Source: Novosphingobium terrae
GTDB lineage: Bacteria > Pseudomonadota > Alphaproteobacteria > Sphingomonadales > Sphingomonadaceae
Assembly: GCF_017163935.1 (NCBI RefSeq)
Contig: NZ_JABVZR010000002.1
Span: 1,798,001-1,862,000, forward strand
Direction: 5' to 3'
Length of the DNA stretch: 64,000 bases
Position 1 is the stretch's first letter. The number at the start of each line of letters is the position of its first letter. Positions 42,817 through 52,678 of this stretch are shown piece by piece. Under the pieces are notes generated by a model. It searched no databases. It was not told the DNA's origin and saw only the letters and a program-made list of their open reading frames with translations. The translations under genes were made by a program, and so were the position numbers.

Positions 42817-45800
42817 GGCCAGCCAAAAACATCATTGCCGATTGTTTGCAACTCTGTCTTCATCGTTGCCGTGGCCTGTGCCTTGGGCAGGTTCTGCGCG
42901 GAGATGCGCGCATCCGCAGCCTCCAGCCGCGAGGCGACCGTTTCGGCATTGTCAATGCTGTGCCCGCGATTGGGTGCCCACATCAGCGCATCGGGATCAT
43001 TGACCGGGTCGATGCCATATTTTGCCGCGACGGTGCGACTGCGGCCCAGCGCAGCCTGCATCTCAGGCAGATCGGCGAACTCGCCCTTGAAGATGATGTG
43101 ATGGGCATGCGGGCGGGGCATGCCCTTGGGCGCCTTGGTTCCGGTCTTGGCCGCATACCAGTCGCCCCATTTGCATTCGGCCAGACCAAGGGGGTCCATC
43201 CAGTGCAACGGATCATGCACATAGGCATGGGTTCTTACGCCCCCGCTCACCCCGATCGGATCGGGCGAGAGATATTGCCCCGTTTCCGGATCGTAATAGC
43301 GGTTGAGGTTGTAATGCAGCCCGCTTTCCTCATCCTCCCACTGGCCGGGGAAGCGCAGGGCGCAGGGCGAGGGCTCCTCATCGCCGAGGCGTTCGCGCAG
43401 CAGCGCCCTTGCGGTGCGGGTGCGGCCCCAGAGCTGCGCTGCGGCACGCCAGCGGCAGGTGCCATCGGCATCGAAGAGCGCATGCGGCGCGCCCAGTTGA
43501 TCCGCCACGATGGGGTGCCAGTCGGCCTCCGCCAGCATGGGGTCGCCCGCCGCATCGGCCTGCACCAGCTCCTTGGCGAGCGGACGCAGGCCATCAGGCT
43601 CGAAATGCCAGCGCTCGATGCGCAGTGATTCCGCCGCATCCTCGCGATGCCATGCCTCGGCCAGCGTCTGGCCCTGCCATAGATAGGCGACCTGTCGCGC
43701 GGCCTCGCCCAGCCGCGCCTTGCCCACCCGGCGGCCAAAGGCATCATAGGTGTAGCGCCAGCGTGCGCCATCGGGCGTTTCCAGCCCGACCAGCCGATCG
43801 AACCCGTCCCAGCGATAGCGCCAGCGGCGGGGGCGGAAGCCGTCCTCCACCAGCACGCGCTCCACCATCCGCCCGCAGGCATCATAGCGGAAACGGTTGG
43901 GGCCTGCCTCGACCACGCAATCGCGCCAATAGCGATGCTCGCCCGCCAGACCCTCGGCAAGGTTCATCAGGGCGTCGTAGCGATAGGTCTCGCGCGCTTC
44001 GGGCCGCTCCACCGAGACGGCCTGATCGCGCGGATCATAGCGATAGCGGGTTTCCGCGCCAGCCTCGCTGGTGGCGGCAAGGCGGCCCACAGCGTCCCAC
44101 TCATAGCGGCGGGCCACGGCATCGGGCGCTTCACGCTGCGATGCGAAGACCGGCACGGGCCCGGCGCGCTGTTCGGCGATGCGCCCGGCGGGATCATAGC
44201 GCTGGCGCAGTTGAAACGCCGTGGCCGAGCCGAGCGCGGTCAGCTCGCGCAGGGTCTCCAGCCCGCTGACATCATGGCTGAAGCGCAGGGCATGGCCATT
44301 GCTCTCATAGCGGGTGAGCAGGCCCGCATCATCAAAGGCCAGAGATGTCTCGCCGCTGGGGCTGGCGCGGCCGATGCAGCGCCCCGCCGCATCATAGCGA
44401 TAGGTGATGGCGATGCCGTTCTGCTCCTCGCGCAGCAGGCGGCCCTTGTCGTCATAATGCAGCGTCACATCGGCGAGGCATTGCGGCGCACCCTGCACCA
44501 GCTGCCAGGTGCTGGCGCCGATCAGCCGGTCACGCTCGTCATAGCGGTAGGAGATGGCATCCTCGCCCGCCACCACGCGGGTGATGCGGTCACGCTCGTC
44601 CCATTCGAACTGCTGGTCGCGCCCATCGGGCAGGCGCTTGGCGAGCACGCGGCCCAGCGGATCGCGGCGATAGAGCGTTTCGCGCCCGGCCCAGTCGCTT
44701 TGCGCGGCGAGGCGCCCGGCCGGATCATAGCGGAACTGCCAGTGCTGCCCGGCGGCATCGGTGATGGCGGCGAGCCGCCCCGCCCCGTCATAGGCGAAAC
44801 GCGTGGTCGGGCCGAGCGGATCGGTCACCGCGCGCAGCGTGTCGAAGGCGCCATGGGTGAAGCGCACCGTCTGCCCATCGCTGCGGATGCGGGCCGCCAG
44901 AAGGCCTTCGCTGTCATAGGCGAAGCGGTTTTCGCCGCCATCCGGCGTCCGGGCGAGGGCCAGATTCCCGCGCGGATTTTCGGGCGAGCGGCGATAGTCC
45001 CAGCGGCTGACGCGCCCCGCAGGATCGGTCAGCGCGATCATGCGGCCCATGCGGTCCCATTGATAGCGGGTGATCCGCTCGCCGGGATCGTGGCGGGCCA
45101 GCGGGCGCCCGGCGGCATCGTTCTCCCACAGCGTTGCGCCTTCGCCGGAGGTTTGGGCGCTCAGCAGCGCCCCGCGCGCATCATAGGTGGCCGTGCCCGA
45201 GCGACCGTCAGGCGCCTGCCACCGGATCAACCTGCCGCAAGCATCATGGGTGAAGGCCGTGGCGCCTTCCCCATCCTCGATCCTTGTGAGGGCGCCCCAG
45301 CGGTCGTAAGTCCAGCTTGTGCGGCGCCCGGCCCAGTCGGTCTGCATGATGCAGCGCCCGTCGCGATCATGGGCGTAGCGGGTTTCGCGCCCGGCGGGAT
45401 CGATGCGGCGCTGCAGTTTTTCGAGGCTGTCCCATGCGCTGATCCAGCGTGCGCCGAGCGGATCGATCTCCTCCACGACCAGATTGTTGGCATCATAGCG
45501 GAACTCGCGCGCCGCCCCGGTGGCGTCGACATAGCGTGAGCGGCGCTGTTCGGGAAAATAATGGAAGCGGTCGTTGAACAGGCCTTCGGGACCCTGTGTG
45601 GCGATGACGCGCCCCGCGGAATCATAGGCGATTTCGACAGATGTTGGCCCGCTGTCACGCCAGGCGTTCAGCCAGCCTTCCGGCGTGTAGCGATAATGGA
45701 ATTCACCGGTGAAGGTGCCCTGCACCTCAAGCAGATGGCCTGCGGCATCATAGGCATAGCGCACCAGCGGCTCGGCCTCGCCCGCCATGCGCAAGGTCCT

Positions 45801-47192
45801 CAGCCAGCCCTGAGGCGTGGTTTCGATCTGGAACAGCGTGCCATCGGGGTGACGGATTTCGCGCAGATGGCCCCGGGGATCGCGATGGAAGGTGATGCGG
45901 TTGCCGCTGCGATCCTCGATCGCCGCAAGCTCCAGCACCGCCTGATCGCTCAACGGGGCAAAGACCAGGCACTGGCGGCTGCGGCTGTCATAGAGGCGCA
46001 GGCGGTCACGCGTGCCGGTCAGATGGTAATAGGGCGCCTTGAGGTGGCGCGCATCGATCTGCAGCGCATCGCCCAGCGCAAAGCGCAGCCGCTGGCCCCC
46101 GGCATCCTCCAGCAGGGCGGTGGCGCCCGGCTCATCCAGCAGCAGCCGTTGCGACCAGTTGCAGATCCAGCGCGGGCCCAGCGCGCCGTCCACCCGCATC
46201 CGCCCCGGATAGGTCCGCTCCAGCGTCAGGGGCAGCAGGCCGGGATGGGTGAAATCGACCCGGCTGTCGGCATAATCGCCGGTGACGATATCGACCGGCT
46301 CGCCAAACAGCTTGCGCAGCAGCCCGTCGAGCAGGCCCCCCTCGCGCACCGAGGAATAGGTGCCCGCCACTTCGGCCACCGACAGCACCAGTTGCTCGGC
46401 AATCGAGAGATCGGCATCGGGCGTGCCGTAGGAGCCGGTGGTGTCATCGCCCAGCACCGTCGCGCAGCCCTCCTGCACCACCGCGTCGCAGGACAGCTTG
46501 TGGCCGATGCGGGCCATGGGCAGGCCGTTGATCAGGATGGTCTGGCTGCCCTCGATGATCTGTGAGGGCGGGCCGGAATGTTTGGAGCATGTCGCCGTAT
46601 CGGTGACGCGCGCGGCGGGCTGGCCCTCGAACAGCACATTGGGCGATCCGCTGGTGATCGGCCCTTCCATCGTCGCGGTCTTGGCCCCGGCCCCGGCGAT
46701 GGCCGCGCCCATAAAGCCCGCGCCAAAGCCGACCGCCGCCCCCACCAGCGGCGAGGCCATGCCCGCCGTGCCGATGATCAGCGCGGCGCCCACGGCAATG
46801 GCCGCGCCCACCGCCAGACCGGCCAGAATGCCCGCAAAGACATTACTATGCGCGATCTGATGCTTGAGATGGGCGGCATTCTTGCCGGGCCCGGCCAGCC
46901 GCTTGGCGCCGAACTGCTGGGCAACCCGGAAGGCGGCCTCATCGGCATGGACCTTCTCGGCCACCCAGGCGCCCGCCATCGCCCCGGCCAGCGGCGCCGC
47001 CACCCGCGACCCGAAGCATTTGAGCGCCGCCATCCCCGCATTGGCCGCACTGACCGCCCCGGCGGCCAGAAGCCCGCCGGAAACCACATGGCCGGTGGTG
47101 GCAATCGCCGAAACCGTGCCCGCATTGCTGGAAGCCGCCGTCTTTTCGCGCAAGGCGCGCAGCTTTTCGGCGGCTTCGGGGTGCTCCGTCAC
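42813..47192 (-). CDS. PAAR-Rhs polymorphic toxin with AHH nuclease tip
   Basis: A 1459-residue type VI secretion effector of the Rhs class. The N-terminus has hydrophobic segments (about residues 28-58 and 118-168), then a PAAR spike domain (about 172-250). YD/Rhs repeats fill about 290-1240 (many RYDPxGR-type units). The Rhs core ends YYDPETGQYLSPDPIG and then DPLGL near residue 1335. The last 122 residues form the toxin: PHAHHIIF (AHH at about 1363-1365) and APNRGHS mark the AHH/HNH-type nuclease fold. It starts at GTG overlapping the chaperone stop. No T6SS structural genes are in the window. Confidence 0.92.
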   Translation of the reverse strand: MTEHPEAAEKLRALREKTAASSNAGTVSAIATTGHVVSGGLLAAGAVSAANAGMAALKCFGSRVAAPLAGAMAGAWVAEKVHADEAAFRVAQQFGAKRLAGPGKNAAHLKHQIAHSNVFAGILAGLAVGAAIAVGAALIIGTAGMASPLVGAAVGFGAGFMGAAIAGAGAKTATMEGPITSGSPNVLFEGQPAARVTDTATCSKHSGPPSQIIEGSQTILINGLPMARIGHKLSCDAVVQEGCATVLGDDTTGSYGTPDADLSIAEQLVLSVAEVAGTYSSVREGGLLDGLLRKLFGEPVDIVTGDYADSRVDFTHPGLLPLTLERTYPGRMRVDGALGPRWICNWSQRLLLDEPGATALLEDAGGQRLRFALGDALQIDARHLKAPYYHLTGTRDRLRLYDSRSRQCLVFAPLSDQAVLELAAIEDRSGNRITFHRDPRGHLREIRHPDGTLFQIETTPQGWLRTLRMAGEAEPLVRYAYDAAGHLLEVQGTFTGEFHYRYTPEGWLNAWRDSGPTSVEIAYDSAGRVIATQGPEGLFNDRFHYFPEQRRSRYVDATGAAREFRYDANNLVVEEIDPLGARWISAWDSLEKLQRRIDPAGRETRYAHDRDGRCIMQTDWAGRRTSWTYDRWGALTRIEDGEGATAFTHDACGRLIRWQAPDGRSGTATYDARGALLSAQTSGEGATLWENDAAGRPLARHDPGERITRYQWDRMGRMIALTDPAGRVSRWDYRRSPENPRGNLALARTPDGGENRFAYDSEGLLAARIRSDGQTVRFTHGAFDTLRAVTDPLGPTTRFAYDGAGRLAAITDAAGQHWQFRYDPAGRLAAQSDWAGRETLYRRDPLGRVLAKRLPDGRDQQFEWDERDRITRVVAGEDAISYRYDERDRLIGASTWQLVQGAPQCLADVTLHYDDKGRLLREEQNGIAITYRYDAAGRCIGRASPSGETSLAFDDAGLLTRYESNGHALRFSHDVSGLETLRELTALGSATAFQLRQRYDPAGRIAEQRAGPVPVFASQREAPDAVARRYEWDAVGRLAATSEAGAETRYRYDPRDQAVSVERPEARETYRYDALMNLAEGLAGEHRYWRDCVVEAGPNRFRYDACGRMVERVLVEDGFRPRRWRYRWDGFDRLVGLETPDGARWRYTYDAFGRRVGKARLGEAARQVAYLWQGQTLAEAWHREDAAESLRIERWHFEPDGLRPLAKELVQADAAGDPMLAEADWHPIVADQLGAPHALFDADGTCRWRAAAQLWGRTRTARALLRERLGDEEPSPCALRFPGQWEDEESGLHYNLNRYYDPETGQYLSPDPIGVSGGVRTHAYVHDPLHWMDPLGLAECKWGDWYAAKTGTKAPKGMPRPHAHHIIFKGEFADLPEMQAALGRSRTVAAKYGIDPVNDPDALMWAPNRGHSIDNAETVASRLEAADARISAQNLPKAQATATMKTELQTIGNDVFGWP

Positions 47193-47611
47193 GCGCCGAA
47201 GGTGAAGGAGGTGATCGCCGCGATCAGCAAGCCGCGCGTCTCTTCATCGGGGCCGCCGGGGATGGAGCCGGTGAAGTTCAGCACCGTCTGTCCCTCTCCC
47301 GCCACGATGGCCATCACCTGATGGATGAGCTTGCCGTCGCTTTTCCAGCCGATTTCGAGGAATTGCGCCTCATGGCCATCGATGGTGCCCGGGCTGTCGG
47401 CGATCAGCTCGAAACCGGCGAGCTGGGCCGCGAAAGTCTGCTTCTGCTGGATCACATAGTCCTGAAAACCCATGCCCAGCGCCAGCGTGTCACGCGCGAT
47501 CACCAGATTGCAGCCCTGCACCCGGGATTCCCTGGGCAACAGCACATTGATGCTCTGATCCTGCCACGGCGCGGCAAGAGCCAGCGATCCTTCAGCAACT
47601 CGATAGCGCAT
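47189..47611 (-). CDS. Eag-type T6SS chaperone (DUF1795/DcrB-like)
   Basis: A 140-residue cytoplasmic protein of the DUF1795 family. Features are MRYRVAEGSLAL, DQSINVLLP, LALGMGFQDYVIQQ and IAAITSFTFGA. EagR proteins of this family bind the hydrophobic pre-PAAR segments of Rhs effectors and load them on VgrG. The GTGA overlap with the Rhs gene and the membrane-like segments of that effector fit this role. I find only one such gene here. Confidence 0.85.
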   Translation of the reverse strand: MRYRVAEGSLALAAPWQDQSINVLLPRESRVQGCNLVIARDTLALGMGFQDYVIQQKQTFAAQLAGFELIADSPGTIDGHEAQFLEIGWKSDGKLIHQVMAIVAGEGQTVLNFTGSIPGGPDEETRGLLIAAITSFTFGA

Positions 47612-47736
47612 ATGTCTCTCAATCGCGATAGAGGCCGCCGCTTGCTAGCGTGAAACGCGCGGGACCGCCAGCCTTGCCGCCGCCGCTGTGGAGCGTTTCG
47701 CAGCAAGATCAGGGAGATCGCGTGGGGTGCCGCCGG

Positions 47737-48183
47737 TCAGTCCTGCCGGGAGGCCAGCAGGCGCGCGCCGGGGCCTTGCGCGGACAGTGTATCGCCCGGG
47801 TTGCGCAACGGGCAATCCTGCAGCGAGAGGCAGCCGCAGCCGATGCAGCTGTCCAGCTGGTTGCGCAGCTGGATCAGGCTGGTGATGCGCTCATCCAGCA
47901 TGGCGCGCCATTCGCGGTTGAGGGCGTCCCATTGCGCCGAGGTGATGGGCGTGGATTCATAGCGGTCCATATGCTCCTTGATCAGCGCCAGCGGCAGGCC
48001 CGCGCGCTGGGCGACGCGGATGATCGCCACGCGGCGCAGCACGCGGCGTTCATAGCGGCGCTGGTTGCCCTGTGTGCGCCAGCCTTCGATCAGGCCCTTT
48101 TTCTCGTAGAAATGGATCGTGGAGACCGGCACGCCGCTGCGTTGCGCCAGCTCGCCGACGGTCAGGGAAGAGTGCGCGTCCAT
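47737..48183 (-). CDS. soxR: Redox-sensitive transcriptional activator SoxR
   Basis: A 148-residue MerR-family sensor. The winged HTH is LTVGELAQRSGVPVSTIHFYEKKGLI in two adjoining parts, and the 2Fe-2S ligands are C113, C116, C118 and C124 (CIGCGCLSLQDC), exactly the SoxR spacing. The ATG at 48183 (MDAHSSL) is preferred over upstream extensions that do not resemble SoxR. It diverges from the RND efflux operon, whose promoter has a SoxR box. In non-enteric bacteria SoxR commonly drives efflux and detoxification genes in response to redox-cycling compounds. Confidence 0.95.
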   Translation of the reverse strand: MDAHSSLTVGELAQRSGVPVSTIHFYEKKGLIEGWRTQGNQRRYERRVLRRVAIIRVAQRAGLPLALIKEHMDRYESTPITSAQWDALNREWRAMLDERITSLIQLRNQLDSCIGCGCLSLQDCPLRNPGDTLSAQGPGARLLASRQD

Positions 48184-48277
48184 CACGGTAATCCTGATCT
48201 TATATAAAGGTTTGATAGGCGGCTTATGTGCGGCCTTCAATCGGAAAATCTGCAGGAAACAATCGGAAATTCCGATC

Positions 48278-48308
48278 TTGACCTCAACCAAGGTTAAGGT
48301 TGTAAGCA
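48278..48308 (+). promoter_or_regulatory. SoxR box and promoter of the RND operon
   Basis: TTGACC (-35) at 48278, a 19-base spacer and TAAGCA (-10) at 48303 give the overlong spacing typical of MerR-family promoters. CCTCAACCAAGGTTAAGG (48282-48299) is an 18-base palindrome with one mismatch, aligned to the -35 exactly as in the enterobacterial soxS promoter. SoxR is encoded 95 bases away on the other strand. Confidence 0.85.
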
Positions 48309-48370
48309 GCGTGTCGGCTCGCTCCCGGCGGGCCCTTCCGCCCGGCGCGGAGGCATTCAGAGGAGCCGAC

Positions 48371-48472
48371 ATGATCCTGTTCTACCAGCCGCTGAACCCG
48401 CAGATCTGGCTGCCCGCACCGGCGCCGCAGCGCGATGACGCGTCTGCCGACAAGACGGGCGCCACGCGATGA
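48371..48472 (+). CDS. 33-residue leader ORF of the efflux operon
   Basis: A short ORF with AGGAG 5 bases before its ATG. It begins MILFYQPLNPQIWLPAPAP and ends in a polar tail. Its stop overlaps the adaptor ATG (ATGA), and the adaptor has no ribosome site of its own that is not inside this ORF. It is probably a translational coupling leader. The N-terminal part is too short to be a membrane anchor. Confidence 0.55.
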   Translation: MILFYQPLNPQIWLPAPAPQRDDASADKTGATR

Positions 48473-49593
48473 CGGCCATGGGGGAGAGGATGGAGGTCCG
48501 CCGCCAGGCTCCTGTCCGCGTGATGGTGATCACCGGTGTGGCGCTGGTGGTGGTGCTGGGCGGCCTGTTCGGCTGGCGCGCATTGCGCAACAAGGGCGAT
48601 CAGGGCTGGGCGCCTCAGGCGGTGCAGGTTGCTGCCGTGGAGGTGCTGCCCCGCGACGTCCCCGCCGCCATCGAGGCCGTGGGCGCCTTGAGCGCCGTGC
48701 GCGAGGTGGTGCTGTCGCCCGAAGTGGCGGGGCGCATTGCCGGCATCCATTTTGCCGCCGGGGACCGGGTGGGCGCGGGCGCGCTGCTGGTTCAGCTCTA
48801 TGACGGGCCTGAGCAGGCCGACCGTCAGGCCGCTGCCGCCAAGGCCGCTTTCGCTCAGGCGCAATTTGCGCGCTCGCAGGGGCTGGCATCAAGCGGCGCG
48901 GAATCGCGCGAACTGCTGGAACAGCGCCGCGCCGACCGCGATTCCGCCACAGCCGCTGTGCGCCAGATCGAGGCACGGCTGGTGCAGAAGCAGGTGCGCG
49001 CGCCCTTTGCCGGGCAGATCGGCATCCGCCGGATCAACCTCGGCCAATATCTCAACCCCGGCGATGCGGTGGCGACGCTGACCGCGCTGGACCAGCTCTA
49101 TGTCGATTTCGCCGTGCCTCAACAGGAGCTGGCGAGGCTGAAGCCCGGCACGCAGGTGGCCGTCATCAGCGACGCCTTCCCGGGCCGCAGCTTCACCGCC
49201 CGCGTCAATGCCGTGGAACCGGCTATCGGCAAGGACACGCGCAATGTGACGGTGCAGGCGCAGCTGGCCAATCCGGGGCAGGTGCTGCGCCCGGGCATGT
49301 ATGTCACTGCCGCTCTGGCCCTGCCGCCGCGCGAAGGGGCGCTGCTGGTGCCCGCCACGGCGATCCAGACCTCGGCGCAGGGCGACAGTGTGATCGCCAT
49401 TCGCGGACCCCACGCCAAGACCGAAGGCAGCGCGGAGATCGTGCCCGTACAGACCGGCGCTCATGTGGGTGAGGCGGTGATCATCACCAGCGGGCTGCGC
49501 GCGGGCGATGTGATCGTGGCCGATGGCCTGCTGAGGGTGCAGCCGGGCGCTCAGGTCAAGGTCGTCAAAACCGTGCCGCAGGGAGGGCGCTGA
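48469..49593 (+). CDS. RND efflux periplasmic adaptor (MexH-like)
   Basis: A 374-residue membrane fusion protein. An N-terminal hydrophobic anchor (about residues 18-36) is followed by the lipoyl halves (LSPEVAGRIAGIHFAAGDRV and RAPFAGQIGIRRINLGQYLNPGD in their usual places), a helical hairpin between them, and beta-barrel and membrane-proximal domains. It joins the inner-membrane pump at 49595 to the outer-membrane channel at 52671. The start overlaps the leader ORF stop. Transcription is expected to respond to SoxR. Confidence 0.92.
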   Translation: MTAMGERMEVRRQAPVRVMVITGVALVVVLGGLFGWRALRNKGDQGWAPQAVQVAAVEVLPRDVPAAIEAVGALSAVREVVLSPEVAGRIAGIHFAAGDRVGAGALLVQLYDGPEQADRQAAAAKAAFAQAQFARSQGLASSGAESRELLEQRRADRDSATAAVRQIEARLVQKQVRAPFAGQIGIRRINLGQYLNPGDAVATLTALDQLYVDFAVPQQELARLKPGTQVAVISDAFPGRSFTARVNAVEPAIGKDTRNVTVQAQLANPGQVLRPGMYVTAALALPPREGALLVPATAIQTSAQGDSVIAIRGPHAKTEGSAEIVPVQTGAHVGEAVIITSGLRAGDVIVADGLLRVQPGAQVKVVKTVPQGGR

Positions 49594-49594
49594 G

Positions 49595-52500
49595 ATGGCC
49601 TTCACCGACCTGTTCATCCGCCGCCCGATCCTTTCCATCGTGGTCAGCCTGCTGATCCTGCTGGTGGGGCTCAGCGCGGTCTTCGCGCTGCAGATCCGGC
49701 AATATCCGCGCATGGAAAGCGCGACCATCACCATCGACACGTCGCTGCCCGGCGCCACGCAGGATGTGATGCAGGGCTTTGTCACCACGCCGATCTCGCA
49801 ATCCATCGCCACGGCGGCGGGGATCGAATATCTCACCTCCACCTCCACGCAGGGCAAGAGCCATATCGCCGCCAAGCTGGTGCTGAACGCCAATGCCGAC
49901 CGGGCGATGGCCGACATCCTCGCCAAGGTGCAGCAGGTGAAATACCGGCTGCCGAGTGGCGTCACCGATCCGGCTATCGCCAAGATCACCGATGGCGCCT
50001 CGGCGGTGCAATATCTGGCCTTTTCCAGTGACAGCCTGTCGTCCTCGCAGGTGGCGGACTTTGTAAACCGTGTGGCGCGGCCGCTGATCACCTCGGTGCC
50101 GGGCGTGGCCTCGGCCGAGATCAGCGGGGGCGCGCCTCTGGCGATGCGCATCTGGGTCGATCCGGTGAAGCTGGCCGGGCGCGGCATGAGCGCCAGCGAC
50201 ATCGGCAATGCCCTGCGCGCCAACAATGTGCAGGCCGCGCCGGGGCAGCTGAAAGGCGGTAACACTGCGATCAACATCACGGCGGGCACCGATCTGCGCG
50301 ATGTCGACTCCTTCCGCCAGATGGTGGTGAAGAGCGGCGGCGATGGCAGCATCGTGCGCCTTGGCGATGTCGCCACGGTGGAGCTGGGGGCGCAGAATTA
50401 CGATGCGCAGGCGCTGTCCTCGGGCAAGAAGGCGGTCAGCGTGGCCATCGCGCCCACGCCGGACGGCAATCCGCTGGATATTGTGGCAGGCGTGAAGGCG
50501 CTGATCCCGCAGATGCAGCGCGTGGCGCCGCCGGGGCTGAAAGTTGTCAGCCAGTTCGACACCGCCCATTTCGTCGAAGCCTCCATCGATGAGGTCGAGC
50601 ATACGTTGATCGAGGCGGTGGCCATCGTCATCGTGGTGATCTTCCTGTTTCTGGGCACCTTCCGCGCGGTGATCATTCCGGTGGTGACGATCCCGCTCTC
50701 GCTGCTGGGCACGGCGGCGCTGATGCTGGCTTTCGGCTTCTCGCTCAACCTGCTGACCTTGCTGGCGATGGTGCTGGCGATCGGTCTGGTGGTGGATGAC
50801 GCCATTGTGGTGGTGGAGAACATCCATCGCCATATCGAGGAAGGCGCAGGCCCTATCGAAGCCGCGCTGAAGGGCGCGCGCGAGATCGTCGGCCCGGTGA
50901 TCGCCATGACCATCACTTTGGCCGCCGTCTATGCCCCTATCGGGCTGATGGGCGGGCTGACGGGCGCGCTGTTCCGCGAATTTGCCTTTACGCTGGCCGG
51001 ATCGGTGGTGGTCTCGGGCGTGATCGCGCTCACCTTGTCGCCGATGATGAGCAGCCGCTTGCTGCACGCCAAAATGGGCGAGGGGCGGCTGGAGCAGGCT
51101 TTGGAAAAGGCCATGCATGGTCTGACGACGCGCTATGACCGCGTGCTGGGCCGCACCTTGTCGGCGCGAGGCGCAGTGCTGCTGGCGGGCGCGGCGATCA
51201 TGGGCGCCAGCGTGGTGTTCTTCACGGGGGCGGCGCGTGAACTCGCGCCTCAGGAGGATATGGGCTATGTCTTCGTCCAGACCAAGGCGCCGCAATATGC
51301 CAATGTGGACTATACCTCGCGCTACAGCGGGCAGGTCGATGCGCTGCTCCGCACCGTGAAGGAATACGAGAGCAGCTGGTTCGATATGGGCGGCACGCTG
51401 GGCGCCAACATCGGCTTCGGTGGCATCATCATGGATGACTGGTCCAAGCGCCACCGCAATGCCGACCAGATCCAGGCCGAGATCGCCGGGAAAAGTGCGG
51501 CCGTCACCGGTGTCTATGCCACGGCCTTTCAGGACAGCCCTTTGCCTGCGGGCAGCGGCGGTCTGCCGGTGCAGATGGTGATCCGTTCCGCTGATGATTT
51601 CCCTGAAATCTACCGCACGCTCGAAGCGATCAAGGGCGCGGCATGGGGCAGCAAGCTCTTCGCTTTCGTGGACACCGATCTGGCCTTTGACAGTCAGGAG
51701 GCCCATGTCTCCATCGACCGCGCCAAGGCGGGCGAGCTGGGCGTCTCCATGGAGGAGATCGCCGACACGCTGGCGCTGATGGTGGGCGAGAATTACGTCA
51801 ACCGCTTCAACTGGCATGACCGGTCCTATGACGTGATCACGCAGGTGCCGCAGGACAAGCGCCTGACGCCCGACAATCTCGGCGCCTTCTATGTGAAGAC
51901 CCGCAGCGGCAGTCTGGTGCCTCTCTCCACCGTGGCGAAGATCGAAATCAATCCGCAGCCCAACAAGCTGCCGCAGTTCAACCAGATGAACTCGGCCACC
52001 ATCTCGGCGGTGCTGGCGCCCGGCGTGACGATGGGGCAGGCAGTGGATTTTCTGAAAGAGCAGCCGCTGCCGCCCGGCATGAGCGTCGACTGGCTGTCGA
52101 ACAGCCGCCAGTATGTGCATGAGGGCAACCAGCTGACCGTCTCCTTCGCCTTCGCGCTGGTGGTGATCTTCCTGGTGCTGGCCGCGCAGTTCGAGAGTTT
52201 CCGCGATCCGCTGGTCATTCTGGTGACGGTGCCGCTGGCGATCTCGGGCGCGCTGGTGCCGCTCTATCTGGGGTTCACCACGCTCAACATCTACACGCAG
52301 ATCGGGCTGGTGACACTGATCGGGCTGATCTCCAAACATGGCATTCTGATGGTCTCTTTCGCCAATGAGATGCAGCACAGCCACGGCCTGACCCGCGCCG
52401 AGGCGATCCGCCATGCCGCCGCCGTGCGCATGCGCCCGATCCTGATGACGACGGCGGCGATGGTGGCCGGGCTGGTGCCTCTGCTCTTCGCGGGAGGTGC

Positions 52501-52678
52501 GGGCGCGGCCAGTCGCTTTGCCATCGGCATTGTGGTGGTGATGGGGATGCTGGTCGGCACGCTGTTCACGCTCTTCGTGCTGCCCACGATCTACACGCTG
52601 CTGGCGGGCGACCACCGGCGCAAGGAAGCCGCCCAACCCACCATGGACGCGCAGGAAGGGGAGATGGCCCATGCGTAA
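49595..52678 (+). CDS. RND efflux permease, HAE-1 family (MexI-like)
   Basis: A 1027-residue inner-membrane proton/drug antiporter. It begins MAFTDLFIRRPILSIVVSLL and has the twelve-helix RND layout with two large periplasmic loops. The proton-relay pair DD is in GLVVDDAIVVVENIHRH; APIGLMGGLTGALFREFAFTLAG and the late GLISKHGILMV are family signatures. From memory it is closest to MexI of the Pseudomonas MexGHI-OpmD pump, itself SoxR-controlled. Likely cargoes are redox-cycling or aromatic compounds. Confidence 0.92.
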   Translation: MAFTDLFIRRPILSIVVSLLILLVGLSAVFALQIRQYPRMESATITIDTSLPGATQDVMQGFVTTPISQSIATAAGIEYLTSTSTQGKSHIAAKLVLNANADRAMADILAKVQQVKYRLPSGVTDPAIAKITDGASAVQYLAFSSDSLSSSQVADFVNRVARPLITSVPGVASAEISGGAPLAMRIWVDPVKLAGRGMSASDIGNALRANNVQAAPGQLKGGNTAINITAGTDLRDVDSFRQMVVKSGGDGSIVRLGDVATVELGAQNYDAQALSSGKKAVSVAIAPTPDGNPLDIVAGVKALIPQMQRVAPPGLKVVSQFDTAHFVEASIDEVEHTLIEAVAIVIVVIFLFLGTFRAVIIPVVTIPLSLLGTAALMLAFGFSLNLLTLLAMVLAIGLVVDDAIVVVENIHRHIEEGAGPIEAALKGAREIVGPVIAMTITLAAVYAPIGLMGGLTGALFREFAFTLAGSVVVSGVIALTLSPMMSSRLLHAKMGEGRLEQALEKAMHGLTTRYDRVLGRTLSARGAVLLAGAAIMGASVVFFTGAARELAPQEDMGYVFVQTKAPQYANVDYTSRYSGQVDALLRTVKEYESSWFDMGGTLGANIGFGGIIMDDWSKRHRNADQIQAEIAGKSAAVTGVYATAFQDSPLPAGSGGLPVQMVIRSADDFPEIYRTLEAIKGAAWGSKLFAFVDTDLAFDSQEAHVSIDRAKAGELGVSMEEIADTLALMVGENYVNRFNWHDRSYDVITQVPQDKRLTPDNLGAFYVKTRSGSLVPLSTVAKIEINPQPNKLPQFNQMNSATISAVLAPGVTMGQAVDFLKEQPLPPGMSVDWLSNSRQYVHEGNQLTVSFAFALVVIFLVLAAQFESFRDPLVILVTVPLAISGALVPLYLGFTTLNIYTQIGLVTLIGLISKHGILMVSFANEMQHSHGLTRAEAIRHAAAVRMRPILMTTAAMVAGLVPLLFAGGAGAASRFAIGIVVVMGMLVGTLFTLFVLPTIYTLLAGDHRRKEAAQPTMDAQEGEMAHA

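Noticed and set aside
43935..45539. Plus-strand open frame inside the Rhs gene
   Set aside because: The repetitive Rhs coding sequence keeps the opposite frame open; the translation shows only echoes of the repeats.
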